Positions 17,974 through 27,654 of a stretch of 64,000 nucleotides of DNA are shown here, one piece after another. Position 1 is the stretch's first letter. Every line of letters starts with the position of its first letter. The stretch spans positions 429,409 to 493,408 of the forward strand of contig JAXMDB010000003.1 in NCBI GenBank assembly GCA_046348995.1. The letters are read 5' to 3'. A model generated the notes under the pieces. That model was not told the DNA's origin, ran no database searches, and was given only the letters and a program-made list of their open reading frames with translations. Origin of the DNA: JANNSX01 sp046348995 (GTDB lineage: Bacteria; Pseudomonadota; Alphaproteobacteria; Rhizobiales; Hyphomicrobiaceae). The position numbers and the translations under genes are program-made.

Positions 17974-19323
17974 ATGCGCCGACGCTTCAGCCGAAGCTGG
18001 CCGTTGCTCACAGCGCTGGCCGGCTGCCTTGGATCATCGTTTGCAGCAGCCGATAGTCTGCGTGACGTCGTCGAGCGCACAGTTCAGACGAACCCCGAAG
18101 TCGCTGCGCTCAGAGCCAATCGTCTGGCGACGGATGAGGAGCTCGAGGCCGCCAAGGGTCTCGGCCGGCCGCGGCTCGACGTTCGCGGGGCAGCGGGTTA
18201 CGTCGCGCACGACGAGGCTTCCCTCGGCGGCGCCGGCTATGAGGCCGATACCTATCGCCGCGAGGTCAGTGGCATCGCTTCGATGCCGCTGTTCGACGGC
18301 TGGAAGACCTATTACGAGGTCGACCGGCAGGGCAATCGCGTAAACTCCGCCCGGCACCGGGTTGCCGACACGGCCAATTCGATCGCGTTACAGGCCGTGC
18401 AAGCCTATCTCGAGGTGCAGCGCGCGCAAGCCGTCCTCGAGATCGCCGAAGAGAACGTCGGCGCGCATCGTGAGATTCTCGGCCGCGTGCAGGCTCGCGC
18501 GAATGCGGGTAAGTCCGCGCGCTCGGAAGCGGTGCAGGCCGAAGCCAGATTGAATGCTGCGGAAGCAGCCCGCGTCGAGGCGCAAGCCCGCTTCATCGAT
18601 GCCCAATCGCTCTACATCTCGGTCGTCGGCGATGCCCCGGCCGGACTGGCGCCGGTAAGCATCCCCGGCCACATGCTGCCGGCCAGTGCCGAGGAAGCCG
18701 TCGAGCGCGCTGTTGCCGACGCTCCCTCGCTCATCGCGCTACACCACGATGTTTTGTCCGCCGAGGCCGAAGTCGGCACCGCTGAGTCCGAGTTCTATCC
18801 CAAGCTCGATGTCGAGGTTGCCGGCCGGGTCAAGGACGACACGGACCACAACTATACCGACGAGCAGGAGGTGTCGGTCCAGCTCGTCCTCAAGAAGAAT
18901 CTGTACAACGGCGGCATCGACAGCGCCCGTGTTCGCGAGACCAAGCACCGCATCGACCAGAGCCGGTCGATCGAGGCCAATGCGAGGCGTCTGATCGAGA
19001 AAGAGGTCCGCCTCTCCTGGCTGGCGATGCAGTCCGCCAAGCAGCGGGCTACGCTGCTCGCCGAGCAGGTCGAGAACAATCAGGCGCTCGTTGCCGCCTA
19101 CACGGGCCAATTCGAGCTTGGTGAGCGGTCGCTCATGGACATCCTCGATGTCCAGAATGAAATCTTCACGGCGCGCTCCGATCTGGTGACGGAGCGCTAT
19201 GCGCGTGTCTACAACGCTTACCGTCTGCTTGCCGCGATGGGGAGCCTGTTGCAGGCACTCGAGGTTGCGATGCCGGAAGAAGCACTGACCGAGCCTGATC
19301 TTTGGCAGGCTTTCGTACCCTGA
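17974..19323 (+). CDS. TolC family outer membrane protein of type I secretion system
   Basis: A 449-residue outer membrane efflux protein (two OEP repeats). The chosen ATG at 17974 begins MRRRFSRSWPLLTALAGCL, a standard Sec signal ending in SFAAA-DS, with a GGGGACGGG stretch upstream; a GTG at 17929 would add 15 residues before the signal. The mature protein starts LRDVVERTVQTNPEVAALRA and has the helical pattern of TolC barrels and the C-terminal LGERSLMDILDVQNE motif typical of TIGR01844 secretion proteins. It follows the adhesin gene by 168 bp and precedes the ABC and HlyD genes, so it should be the outer membrane channel of this exporter. Confidence 0.9.
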   Translation: MRRRFSRSWPLLTALAGCLGSSFAAADSLRDVVERTVQTNPEVAALRANRLATDEELEAAKGLGRPRLDVRGAAGYVAHDEASLGGAGYEADTYRREVSGIASMPLFDGWKTYYEVDRQGNRVNSARHRVADTANSIALQAVQAYLEVQRAQAVLEIAEENVGAHREILGRVQARANAGKSARSEAVQAEARLNAAEAARVEAQARFIDAQSLYISVVGDAPAGLAPVSIPGHMLPASAEEAVERAVADAPSLIALHHDVLSAEAEVGTAESEFYPKLDVEVAGRVKDDTDHNYTDEQEVSVQLVLKKNLYNGGIDSARVRETKHRIDQSRSIEANARRLIEKEVRLSWLAMQSAKQRATLLAEQVENNQALVAAYTGQFELGERSLMDILDVQNEIFTARSDLVTERYARVYNAYRLLAAMGSLLQALEVAMPEEALTEPDLWQAFVP

Positions 19324-19396
19324 GCGTGTGGCAGACTCTTTTCTGCGGATGGTCGATCGGAAGACCGCCGCCGGGCCCGAAGAGCGAGTGCAGACC

Positions 19397-21607
19397 ATGA
19401 GCGAGCGCGACACTGGCGCTCAAGCCCTTTTCGACAAGCTGAGGGCGGCCTATCCCGACGCGACGCTCACGCCCGGGCCTGCCGATCCGCTCGCTGCGGC
19501 TCTGCTGACGATCGCTCGTCATTTCGGCATCTCGGGTGACGCCCTCACGGTATCGGCCGGCTTGCCGCTCGATCGGGGTCGCCTGCCTCTCGCGCAAGCC
19601 GGCGAAGCGGCTGCCCGGCTGGGTCTGTGCGTGATCGAGGAGCGGGGCGACCCGCGCGCGCTCGCGCCGGCACAATGTCCGGCAATCGCCACGAGCCCTG
19701 ACGGCGACGCCTGGATCGTCGCTGGGGTTCCCAAGCCCGGGACGCTTTCGATCCGGCCCTCCACCGGCGACGGCAAAACCTTCGACGTCGCGGCGAGTGA
19801 GCTCAAAGCCCGTGGCGTCCATATTCTGAGCCTGCGCCCGGTCGCCGCCGAGGTGGCCGAGGCCGCGGACGCCGCCACCAGACTGCTCTCCCCTCAGGTC
19901 GTCATCGCCAATCGGGCACTCTACGGGCAAGCCATCATCGCGACGCTCGCCCTCAATCTCATCGCGCTCGCCGTGCCGCTGTTCACGATGAACGTCTACG
20001 ACCGGGTGCTGCCGAACAACGCGCAATCGACGTTATGGGCGCTCGGTGTCGGCGCGATCGTCGCAGTCGTCTTCGAGTTCATCTTGAGGACGCTCCGCGG
20101 CAGCCTGATCGACGTCGCGAGCCGCCGTGCCGATCTGGTGCTGTCGATGCGAGTCTACGGCCGGGTGCTCGGAGCCAAGCTCTTGCCGCAGGCGGCGTCC
20201 GTCGGCAGCCAGGCAAACACGTTGCGGGAGATCGAGACGATCCGCGAGTTCAGCACCTCCGTGACGCTGGCGGCGCTGGGAGACCTTCCCTTCGCGCTGG
20301 TGTTCCTCGGCATGATTGCCGTCATCGGCGGTCCGCTCGTCTTCGTCCCTCTCATCGCCGTGCCGGTCATTCTCGCCGCCGTGCTCTTGCTGCAGCTCCC
20401 GCAGGAGAAGCTGCATGCGACGACATTCCGGCAAATGGCCCAGAAGAGCTCCGTGCTCGTCGAGACGCTGACTGGGCTCGAAACCATCAAGGCTGCGGGC
20501 GCCGAGAGTTGGGCCGCCGGCAAGTGGGAGCGGGCGGTCGCCGACCACCTCAGGCTCTCGACGGCGATGCGTCTGCTGGGTGGGCTCGGCATGAGCATCG
20601 TCGGGCTCGGCACGGCGTTGACGACCATCGTCATGGTCATGATCGGCGTCGGGCTGGTCGCACAGGGCGCGGTCACGGCTGGCGCGCTGATGGCCTCCAT
20701 GATGCTGCTCGGCCGTGCCATGGGACCGGTTTCTCAGGTCGCCGCTCTGGCCGGCCGGCTGCATTCCGTGAAGCTCGCGCGGTCGGCCTTGCAGTCTGTC
20801 ATGACGACGCCGCAGGAGCGGCCGGTCGCGACTGCGATGATCGCCCGCTCGCAGCTCAAAGGCAGCATCCTGCTCGAGGATGTCACCTTCAAGTACGCCG
20901 AGGATGCGGCGCCGGCCCTGCAGTCCGTCAACCTTCGCATCGAGCCCGGCGAGCGCATCGCCGTGCTTGGGGTGATCGGGTCGGGCAAGAGCACGCTCCT
21001 CAAGCTGCTCGCGAAGCTCTACGAGCCGCAATCGGGCCGTATCCTGATCGATGGACTCGCGCTCTCGGGGCTCGATCCCTATGCGCTGCGCCACCGCCTC
21101 GGCTATCTCGCGCAGGACAGCCTCCTGTTCCGGGGCAACGTCCGCGAGAACATCGTCATGCACCGGCCGCTGGCGAGTGACGATACGCTGATGGCGGCAG
21201 CCGAGGACTCGGGTGCGCTTGCGTGGATCTCGCGCCTGCCGCAAGGCTTCGATACCGCCTTGGGCGAGCGTGGAGCCGGCTTGTCAGGCGGCCAGAAGCG
21301 GTCGCTCTGTCTTGCCCGTGCGCTCCTCGGCGCGCCGCCCGTGCTTCTCCTCGACGAGCCGACGAGCGAGATGGATGGACGCACCGAGCAGGCCATTCTC
21401 GAGCGGTTGAGCCGTGTCGCACAGAGCCGCACGCTCGTCCTTGTCACGCACAAGCATACCCTGTTGCCGATTGTCGACCGGCTGATCGTGCTCGATCGCG
21501 GCCGCGTCTATCTCGACGGTCCGAAGGCGGAGGTGCTGCAGAAACTCGAGGCTCAGAGCAAGCCGGCCCGCCGGGTCAACGTCACCCCGACGGTCAAACC
21601 CGCATGA
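19397..21607 (+). CDS. Type I secretion ABC transporter (LssB-like permease/ATPase)
   Basis: About 736 residues. Residues 1-150 are a C39-peptidase-like domain without the catalytic Cys (the position reads PADPLAAALLTIARHFG), so it should bind rather than cleave the substrate, as in RTX exporters. Several membrane helices follow (about 170-450). The nucleotide-binding domain has Walker A GVIGSGKST (525-533), signature LSGGQ (about 629) and Walker B VLLLDEPTSEMD (from 649). The ATG at 19397 is preferred; a GTG at 19328, 4 nt after the TolC stop, would add 23 residues of low-complexity leader. The stop overlaps the HlyD start by ATGA. It energises export of the adhesin across the inner membrane. 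Confidence 0.9.
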   Translation: MSERDTGAQALFDKLRAAYPDATLTPGPADPLAAALLTIARHFGISGDALTVSAGLPLDRGRLPLAQAGEAAARLGLCVIEERGDPRALAPAQCPAIATSPDGDAWIVAGVPKPGTLSIRPSTGDGKTFDVAASELKARGVHILSLRPVAAEVAEAADAATRLLSPQVVIANRALYGQAIIATLALNLIALAVPLFTMNVYDRVLPNNAQSTLWALGVGAIVAVVFEFILRTLRGSLIDVASRRADLVLSMRVYGRVLGAKLLPQAASVGSQANTLREIETIREFSTSVTLAALGDLPFALVFLGMIAVIGGPLVFVPLIAVPVILAAVLLLQLPQEKLHATTFRQMAQKSSVLVETLTGLETIKAAGAESWAAGKWERAVADHLRLSTAMRLLGGLGMSIVGLGTALTTIVMVMIGVGLVAQGAVTAGALMASMMLLGRAMGPVSQVAALAGRLHSVKLARSALQSVMTTPQERPVATAMIARSQLKGSILLEDVTFKYAEDAAPALQSVNLRIEPGERIAVLGVIGSGKSTLLKLLAKLYEPQSGRILIDGLALSGLDPYALRHRLGYLAQDSLLFRGNVRENIVMHRPLASDDTLMAAAEDSGALAWISRLPQGFDTALGERGAGLSGGQKRSLCLARALLGAPPVLLLDEPTSEMDGRTEQAILERLSRVAQSRTLVLVTHKHTLLPIVDRLIVLDRGRVYLDGPKAEVLQKLEAQSKPARRVNVTPTVKPA

Positions 21608-22950
21608 CGACACTCGCCGTTCCCGCAGCGCCCGCCGCACGGCCACCGATCCCCGCCTCGCCGAGCGCGGTGAGCGCCGAGCTCATGAGCGGTGCGCCGC
21701 GGCTCGTTGTGCTCGCCAATCTCTGTCTGGCCGGACTGGTCGCGGCGTTTGCTGTCTGGGCTGCCTTCGCGCGGCTCGAGGAGGTGACGGTCGGTCATGG
21801 CCGCGTCATCCCCGCGGCCAAGACGCAGCTCGTCCAAAGTCTCGAGGGTGGAATCGTCAAGAGCATCCGGGTGCGCGAAGGCCAGATCGTCGGTAAAGGT
21901 GAGCTGCTCTTGCAGATCGACCCGACGGCGTTCGGCTCGACCCTCTCCGAAGCGAAGGAGAAGGTCGCCGGTCTGCAGCACCGGAAAGCGCGCTTGAGCG
22001 CGGCAGCCAATGGCACCGAGCTGGTGGCCCAGGCGGTCGGCGGCGACTTTCGACCAGATCTTCTCGCTCACGAGCAGGCTGCGCTCGAGGCGAGCCGCTC
22101 GGAGCTGACGGCGCGCCTCGCCGCAATCGACCAGCGCATCGGTCAGCGCCGCCAAGAGGTCGTCGAGAACAACGCGCGGGCCAAATCGCTCGAGCGCTCG
22201 CTCGAGCTCGCCCGCGCTGAGCTTGCGATGACGGCGCCGTTGGTGGCGAACGGCGCCGCCGCCAAGGTCGAGCTGATCCGGTTGGAGAGCCGGGTTGCCG
22301 AGCTCGACGGCAATCGGGAGGCGGCCGAGCTCGCGGTGCCCCGGCTCGAGGCAGCGATCGCGGAGGCGCAAAGCGAGCGGGTTCAAGTCACGACGTCCTA
22401 CAGGGCCGACGCGCTGAAGCAGCTCGGCGACGTCGAGATCGAGCTCGCGACGCTCCAGCAGTCGCTCAAAGGCGACGCCGATAAAGTCGCCCGCACGGAT
22501 CTGCAATCTCCCGTCTACGGCATTGTCCAGCGCTTGCACGTGACGACGGAGCGGCAGGTGGTGAAGCCTGGCGAGAGCATTGTCGAGATCATTCCGTTGG
22601 ACGGCACGCTTCTCGTCGAGGCCCAGATCGCCACGCGTGACATCGCCTTCGTCCGGCCGGGCCAGGACGCGGTCGTCAAGATCACCGCCTACGACTACGG
22701 CATCTACGGCTCGCTCAAAGGCAAGGTGGAGCGGATCAGCGCCGACGCCATCCTGAACGACAAAGGCGACAGCTACTATCTGATCGAGGTCCGCACCGAT
22801 CGGGCAAGTCTGGAGAAGGACGGCAAAGTGTTGCCCATCATTCCGGGAATGGTTGCCGAGGTCGACCTCATCACGGGGGGGCGTACGGTTGCGCAATACC
22901 TGCTGAAGCCGCTGACGCGTCTGAGATCAGAGTCGATGCGCGAGCGCTGA
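21604..22950 (+). CDS. HlyD family type I secretion periplasmic adaptor
   Basis: A 448-residue membrane fusion protein starting at ATG 21604, which overlaps the ABC gene stop by 4 nt. One membrane anchor lies at about residues 34-55 (VVLANLCLAGLVAAFAVWAAF). It is followed by the first lipoyl half (QSLEGGIVKSIRVREGQIV), a long coiled-coil hairpin (about 110-290) and the second lipoyl half and beta-barrel (VVKPGESIVEIIPLDGTLLVEA). The end, PGMVAEVDLITGGRTVAQYLLKPLTRLRSESMRER, is the usual HlyD C-terminus. Length and order are those of TIGR01843 adaptors. It links the ABC exporter to the TolC homologue. Confidence 0.92.
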   Translation: MTTLAVPAAPAARPPIPASPSAVSAELMSGAPRLVVLANLCLAGLVAAFAVWAAFARLEEVTVGHGRVIPAAKTQLVQSLEGGIVKSIRVREGQIVGKGELLLQIDPTAFGSTLSEAKEKVAGLQHRKARLSAAANGTELVAQAVGGDFRPDLLAHEQAALEASRSELTARLAAIDQRIGQRRQEVVENNARAKSLERSLELARAELAMTAPLVANGAAAKVELIRLESRVAELDGNREAAELAVPRLEAAIAEAQSERVQVTTSYRADALKQLGDVEIELATLQQSLKGDADKVARTDLQSPVYGIVQRLHVTTERQVVKPGESIVEIIPLDGTLLVEAQIATRDIAFVRPGQDAVVKITAYDYGIYGSLKGKVERISADAILNDKGDSYYLIEVRTDRASLEKDGKVLPIIPGMVAEVDLITGGRTVAQYLLKPLTRLRSESMRER

Positions 22951-23105
22951 TATCAGCGAGGCCCCATGGTGAGCTCACAGGCGGCCAGGGGTCTCAGTCT
23001 GCGCGGAATGGAAAGGTTTGGGATCCCAGATTAGGAAGCTATCCAAGCCTGTGAGGAATCCTCAAAGGCTTCGATAATCCCAAGTATCTGGTTTCACGAG
23101 AATTT

Positions 23106-23181
<76 letters not shown>

Positions 23182-23325
23182 GAACCGATGGGAATTGGCG
23201 GAGAGGCAGGGCTTTGGCCTAGCCTTCCGTTTGGAGACGCCTTCCATAAGGCTAGGACCGGACGAGGGCAAGCGAAAACGGTGGCGTTCAAGGTCGCACG
23301 GGGTGGGCGGGGGGACCGCCGCCTA

Positions 23326-23373
23326 GAACACGTTCAGGCGAAGTGGACGCCGGTTCGCCTCAAGAACGTGCTC
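23326..23373. repeat. Dispersed palindromic element, family 1, copy a
   Basis: Nested inverted repeat: CACGTTC...GAACGTG outside and GGCGAA...TTCGCC inside, with the conserved centre GTGGACGCCGG. The downstream tail CTCAAAACCAA and a GAACCCGATCTAGG-like end are shared with the copy at 31093. The rest of 23182-23459 holds nothing recognisable. Confidence 0.85.
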
Positions 23374-23459
23374 AAAACCAATAGCCTAGATCGGGCTCTC
23401 GATTCCATTTGAGCGGAACCCGATCTAGGAACCTCGTTAACACAATGGGAGTGTGGGCG

Positions 23460-23927
23460 ATGAGCCTCACGATTCGGCCGGCGACGGCAGCAGACCGACC
23501 GGAGCTCGCTCGGATGCTCGGCGAGGTCGTGGACTTCTTTGCGAGTCTGGCGCCGGGCGCCTTCCCCGAGCGGCCGACGGCCGAGGAGCTTTGGGAGACG
23601 TCCGGGCTGTCGTTCACGGACGATCCGGTCTGCGCGACCCTCGTTGCGGAAATCGATGGCCGGATCGCCGGCTACCTCGCCTACCATTTCGGCGTCTGGG
23701 AGATCTACGCGGCTCTCTATGTCGCCGGGCTCTATGTGCGGCCGGATGTCCAGCGCAAAGGCATCGGCCGTGCCCTCATGTCCGAGGCCGCCAAGCTCGC
23801 TCGAGCGAGGGGCGCGACGCATGTGACCTGGGAGGTGTGGCGGCTCAATCCGCGCGCCGTCGCCTTCTACCAGTCGATCGGCGCCGAGATCTTCGACGAC
23901 AACCTGCGCATGGCGATGAAGGCGTGA
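23460..23927 (+). CDS. GNAT family N-acetyltransferase
   Basis: A 155-residue single-domain GNAT. The start ATG 23460 has GGGAG 8 nt upstream and gives MSLTIRPATAADRPELARML, a typical GNAT beginning. The acetyl-CoA binding motif A is VAGLYVRPDVQRKGIGRALM (Q/R-x-x-G-x-G/A as QRKGIG), and motif B ends in AVAFYQSIGAEIFDD. It may acetylate an amine on a small molecule or protein; the substrate is unknown. It stands alone between the tRNA and the convergent lipid A N-terminal domain gene. Confidence 0.88.
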   Translation: MSLTIRPATAADRPELARMLGEVVDFFASLAPGAFPERPTAEELWETSGLSFTDDPVCATLVAEIDGRIAGYLAYHFGVWEIYAALYVAGLYVRPDVQRKGIGRALMSEAAKLARARGATHVTWEVWRLNPRAVAFYQSIGAEIFDDNLRMAMKA

Positions 23928-23936
23928 TCGCGAGAG

Positions 23937-24284
23937 CTATTTTGCCGGCGCGCCGGGCGACTGGCCATCGCGCTCGGCCCGCTTGCCGTTGCGGATGAGC
24001 TGAAGATTGCGGATGTAGATGATCAAGCCCGTAGCCTGCCCGAGTATGAAGATCGGATCGAGCCGATAAATCGCATAGGCCAGCAACAAACTGCCGCCAG
24101 CCAGCGAGAAATACCAAAAGGTCTCCGGTACGATTGATCGCTTCACACGCTCGCTGGCGATCCACTGCACGATGAACCGACCCATGAACATCGTCTGTGC
24201 AATGGCGCCGACCGCGAGCCAGACGAGCTCGGTCGTGGTGACGTTGGCCCACCATTGCTGCAGCTGCACAAGATAACCGCTCAT
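23937..24284 (-). CDS. Lipid A biosynthesis N-terminal domain (LABN) membrane protein
   Basis: A 115-residue integral membrane protein with about three helices (LVWLAVGAIAQTMFMGRFIV, FWYFSLAGGSLLLAYAIY and ILGQATGLIIYIRNLQLI). The motif GRFIVQW plus VPETFWYFSLAGG plus GQATGLIIYIRN is diagnostic of the LABN domain. Start ATG 24284 overlaps the stop of the upstream GT2 gene by ATGA, so the two are translationally coupled. In related bacteria such pairs act with a polyprenyl-phosphate sugar synthase in lipid A or envelope modification. Its biochemical role is not established. Confidence 0.88.
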   Translation of the reverse strand: MSGYLVQLQQWWANVTTTELVWLAVGAIAQTMFMGRFIVQWIASERVKRSIVPETFWYFSLAGGSLLLAYAIYRLDPIFILGQATGLIIYIRNLQLIRNGKRAERDGQSPGAPAK

Positions 24285-25021
24285 GGCATCCGCCGCTGTT
24301 CGAGCTCCGTCACCTTCGGCACCAGCGTGCGCTTTCTGAGCCACGTCACGCCGAAGAGGTCGTAGATACCGACGAGGGCGCGGCCGAAATTCGTGTACTT
24401 CGATTGCCCGGCCTGGCGCGGCCGGTCGTTCACCTGCTCGTAGGCGACCTGCAGGCCATAGGTCTGGAAGAGCGCCGGCAGATAGCGGTGCATCGAGGTG
24501 AAGAACGGCAGTCTGAGGAACGCCTCGCGATGGTAAGCCTTGATGCCGCAGCCGGTGTCGGGGCAATCGTCCTTGAGCATCCAGTCGCGCAGACCGTTGG
24601 CAAAGCGCGAGGCGAAACGGCGCGAGCCCGTCGCCTTGCGCGTCGTGCGGACGCCGTTGACGAGGGCGGGGCCCGCCGTGCCCGGAGCCGCAAGCTTGGC
24701 CACGAGGCGGGGAATATCGTGCGGATCGTTCTGCCCATCGCCGTCCATGGTGGCGATGATGTCGGAGCGGGCCGCGGCAATGCCGGTTCTGAGCGCCGTG
24801 CTTTGGCCGCTGCGCTTCTCGTGACGCAGACAGCGGAGTCCCGGCTTGGCGGCCATCAGCGCCGCGACCTCGGCGCCCGTTCTGTCCGTCGAGGCGTCGT
24901 CGATGACGATCACCTCGGCCAGCATGTCGGCCGGCACCGCCGCATAGGTCTCCTCGACGAGGCGGCCGATGTTGCCGGCCTCGTTCAAGGCCGGAATGAC
25001 GACGGAGATGCGCATCGCCAT
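24281..25021 (-). CDS. Glycosyltransferase family 2, polyprenyl/dolichyl-phosphate sugar synthase-like
   Basis: A 246-residue GT-A enzyme: VVIPALNEAGNI at the N-terminus, VIVIDDASTDRTG with the nucleotide-binding Asp, and MDGDGQNDP containing the DxD metal site. The acceptor region GCGIKAYHREAF and RYLPAL matches DPM1/ArnC-like synthases that load a sugar onto a lipid phosphate carrier. There is no C-terminal membrane domain, so the adjacent LABN protein may provide membrane attachment. A GT39 transferase starts 172 bp away on the opposite strand and could use the lipid-linked sugar. Which sugar (for example galacturonic acid or mannose) cannot be told. Confidence 0.85.
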   Translation of the reverse strand: MAMRISVVIPALNEAGNIGRLVEETYAAVPADMLAEVIVIDDASTDRTGAEVAALMAAKPGLRCLRHEKRSGQSTALRTGIAAARSDIIATMDGDGQNDPHDIPRLVAKLAAPGTAGPALVNGVRTTRKATGSRRFASRFANGLRDWMLKDDCPDTGCGIKAYHREAFLRLPFFTSMHRYLPALFQTYGLQVAYEQVNDRPRQAGQSKYTNFGRALVGIYDLFGVTWLRKRTLVPKVTELEQRRMP

Positions 25022-25193
25022 CCTTCAATTCGTGCGCCGGAAGGCGTCATCCCCGGTTGCGGCGGGGCGTGTTGCGCGGGAGCCATATCAGGCTTCCACT
25101 CGGGCGCTCAAGCCTGTTATTGACGCACGAGCTTTCGCGAAGGCTCGATCGAGCGGAATGGCCGATCGCATAAGGTGAGAAGCGGGCGGGACC

Positions 25194-26666
25194 ATGGCCG
25201 AGGACGAGACTCTGGAGCGCCGCCTCGCGCTCGCTCTGCTCGGGATTTTGGCCGCGCGGCTCGTCGCCGTGTGGCTCAACCGCACCGATCTCTTCTTCGA
25301 CGAGGCACAATACTGGAGCTGGGCCCAGGAGCCGGCGTTCGGCTATTACTCGAAACCGCCGCTGATCGCCTGGCTGATCGGCGCGACGACAACGATATGC
25401 GGGGACGGCGAAGCTTGCCTGCGCTCGGCGTCACCGGTGCTTCACACGGTGACGGCCTGGCTCGTCTTCCTGATCGGACGGCGTCTCTATGATGGTCGCG
25501 TGGGCTTCTGGTCGGCGCTTGTCTACGCAACGCTGCCGGGTGTGAGCCTGGCGACCGGCCTCATCTCGACGGACGTGCCGTTCCTGCTGCTGTGGGCCTT
25601 GGCCCTGTGGGCATTCCTGCGGCTGCGGCAGTCCGATCGGATCGGAGATGCGGTGCTGCTCGGCCTCGCGATCGGTGGCGGATTTCTCGCCCGCTACAGC
25701 ATGTCGTTCTTCGTCCTCTCGATGCTGGTGGCGTTGTGGGTGGGTCGTGGCGAAAGACGGCACATCGGCCTTGCGCGCTGGGCGGTCGTGCTCGGCGCTG
25801 CAGGACTCGTCCTCGCGCCAAATCTCGCCTGGAATGCGAGTCACCACTTCGCGACCCTCAGCCACACGGCAGATAACGCGAAATGGAGCGGCTCGCTGCT
25901 CCATCCGGGTAAGGCGCTCGAGTTCGTCGGCGCGCAATTCGGCGTGCTCGGACCAATCCTGTTCGGGGCGTTCCTCGTCATCGCGTGGCGTGCTCTGGCG
26001 CCTCGGCGCGCGCCGCCGCTGGCCGAGGCCGAACGCCTGCTGCTCGCCTTCGCGCTTCCGATCGTCCTCATCTATGTCGGCCAAGCCTTCCTCTCCCGTG
26101 CGCACGCCAATTGGGCCGCCGCCGGCTATCTCGCGGCGACCGTTCTCGTCACGGCGACGATGCTGCGCGAGGCGCCCCGCCTGTTCCGAGTCTCGCTCGG
26201 ACTGCATGTGGCGCTGGCGGCCGTCATCAGCATCGCGCCGATCTTCGCCGGCCGCCTCCCGGTATCGACCGAGCACGATCCGTTCCGCCGGTTGCTCGGC
26301 TGGCGCGAGCTCGCAGAGGCCGTGCGTGCGGAGATCGCGGCCGCGGCAGCATCGGGCCGGCCGTATGCGTCTATCCTCGTCGACGACCGTGGCACGCTCG
26401 CCGAGATGCTCTACTACCTGCGTGACGTCGAGACGCCGATCAGGGCTTGGAAAGCGGGGCCGGTGCCCCACGATCACTTCGAGATGACGCGGCCGTTCAC
26501 GGGCGAGACCCCGGCGCTGCTTGTCGATCATGGCTCCGATTCCGGCGGCGTGCTCAAAAAATTCAGGACGGTGGAGCAGCGACTCGCGCGAGGTGCGGGG
26601 GCAGGGGGCCGAGACTGGCGTGCCCTGACGCTGTACCGTCTCGAGGGATACAAGGCGCCCCCATGA
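25194..26666 (+). CDS. Glycosyltransferase family 39 (ArnT/PMT-like) membrane protein
   Basis: A 490-residue polytopic membrane protein. The first periplasmic loop has LFFDEAQYWSWA, the acidic DE motif of ArnT-like GT39 enzymes, followed by GYYSKPPLIAWLIG. About ten or more hydrophobic segments follow, and a soluble C-terminal portion begins near residue 370. Family members move a sugar from a polyprenyl-phosphate carrier to lipid A or another envelope acceptor. Its divergent neighbours (GT2 and LABN) would supply the donor. Start ATG 25194 follows GGGCGGGACC. The stop overlaps the next gene by 4 nt (ATGA). Confidence 0.88.
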   Translation: MAEDETLERRLALALLGILAARLVAVWLNRTDLFFDEAQYWSWAQEPAFGYYSKPPLIAWLIGATTTICGDGEACLRSASPVLHTVTAWLVFLIGRRLYDGRVGFWSALVYATLPGVSLATGLISTDVPFLLLWALALWAFLRLRQSDRIGDAVLLGLAIGGGFLARYSMSFFVLSMLVALWVGRGERRHIGLARWAVVLGAAGLVLAPNLAWNASHHFATLSHTADNAKWSGSLLHPGKALEFVGAQFGVLGPILFGAFLVIAWRALAPRRAPPLAEAERLLLAFALPIVLIYVGQAFLSRAHANWAAAGYLAATVLVTATMLREAPRLFRVSLGLHVALAAVISIAPIFAGRLPVSTEHDPFRRLLGWRELAEAVRAEIAAAAASGRPYASILVDDRGTLAEMLYYLRDVETPIRAWKAGPVPHDHFEMTRPFTGETPALLVDHGSDSGGVLKKFRTVEQRLARGAGAGGRDWRALTLYRLEGYKAPP

Positions 26667-27577
26667 CCGATCTCGTCCAGGCCGCGTCTCCGGCGCGCGA
26701 TCGCAAGCAAACGGCCATCGCACACGCCGCCATGCTGCTGTTCGCGATGTTCGCCTCGTCTTCGTTCACGGTCGGTGCTGCGATCACCGGCACGCTGCAT
26801 CCGTTGGCGCTGACCTTCGGGCGCTTCGCCGTCGCGGGCGGCATCTTCCTCCTCATCATGCTCGCCTTGGGCAAGCTACGGATCCCGAGCCCCAGGGACG
26901 CGATCGGCTACTTGCTCCTCGGTGGCAGCGTCAGCCTCTACTTCGTGTCGATGTTCGAGGCGCTGCTGCACACCTCGGCGCTGGTGACGACGGCTCTCTT
27001 CGCACTCGTGCCGATGATGACCGCGATCATCGCGCGGCTCTGGCTCAAGCAGAAGCTCTACGCGCGCTTGCTCGTGAGCCTGACGATTGCCGGCATCGGC
27101 GCAGTCTGGGTCGTGTTCGGCGGCGACGTCGACCGGATCCTGTCGCTCGCGTTGGGACCGGGCGAGATCATCTATCTCGCCGGCTGCGTGTTCTACAGCG
27201 CCTACTCGCCGATGATCCGCAAGCTCGACAAGGGCGCCTCCGCCATGGAGGTGAGCTTCTGGACCGTGCTTGCGGGCTTCCTGATCGTCACGGTCTACGG
27301 GCTGCCGACGATCGTCAAAACCGATTGGCCGGCCGTGCCGTTCTGGACGTGGGTCGGCGTCGTCTATCTCGGCATCTTCACGACGCTGGTCTGCTTTTTC
27401 CTCGTCCAATTCGCCTCGACGCGTCTGCCTCAGGCCAAGGTCATGGCCTACACCTATCTGTTCCCCGTGTTCGTGGTGCTGACGGACGGACTCGTGCGCG
27501 GCGTCTGGCCGTCGCCGAGCGTGCTCGCGGGCGTCGGCGTCATTGCGGTCGCTATGGTCGTGCTGGAGAGCGGCTGA
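26663..27577 (+). CDS. EamA/DMT family transporter
   Basis: A 304-residue protein with about ten transmembrane helices in two EamA halves (first half about 20-150, second about 165-300). Characteristic stretches are ALTFGRFAVAGGIFLLIM, TTALFALVPMMTAIIA and YTYLFPVFVVLTDGLV. The ATG at 26663 overlaps the GT39 stop, suggesting co-transcription with that gene. Substrates of such permeases range from amino acids to nucleosides; an envelope precursor is possible here from coupling alone. Confidence 0.88.
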   Translation: MTDLVQAASPARDRKQTAIAHAAMLLFAMFASSSFTVGAAITGTLHPLALTFGRFAVAGGIFLLIMLALGKLRIPSPRDAIGYLLLGGSVSLYFVSMFEALLHTSALVTTALFALVPMMTAIIARLWLKQKLYARLLVSLTIAGIGAVWVVFGGDVDRILSLALGPGEIIYLAGCVFYSAYSPMIRKLDKGASAMEVSFWTVLAGFLIVTVYGLPTIVKTDWPAVPFWTWVGVVYLGIFTTLVCFFLVQFASTRLPQAKVMAYTYLFPVFVVLTDGLVRGVWPSPSVLAGVGVIAVAMVVLESG

Positions 27578-27654
27578 GCCCCGCGATTCTTGACCCCGTG
27601 GGCGAACTATGGACAGCTAAGCCATCGGCAACGTCGAGCACGCGCGGAGCGGAC

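Noticed and set aside
22951..23105. Search for an integrase gene or fragment next to the tRNA
   Set aside because: The 155 bp hold no coding pattern, so the island idea rests only on the tRNA-end repeat and gene content.
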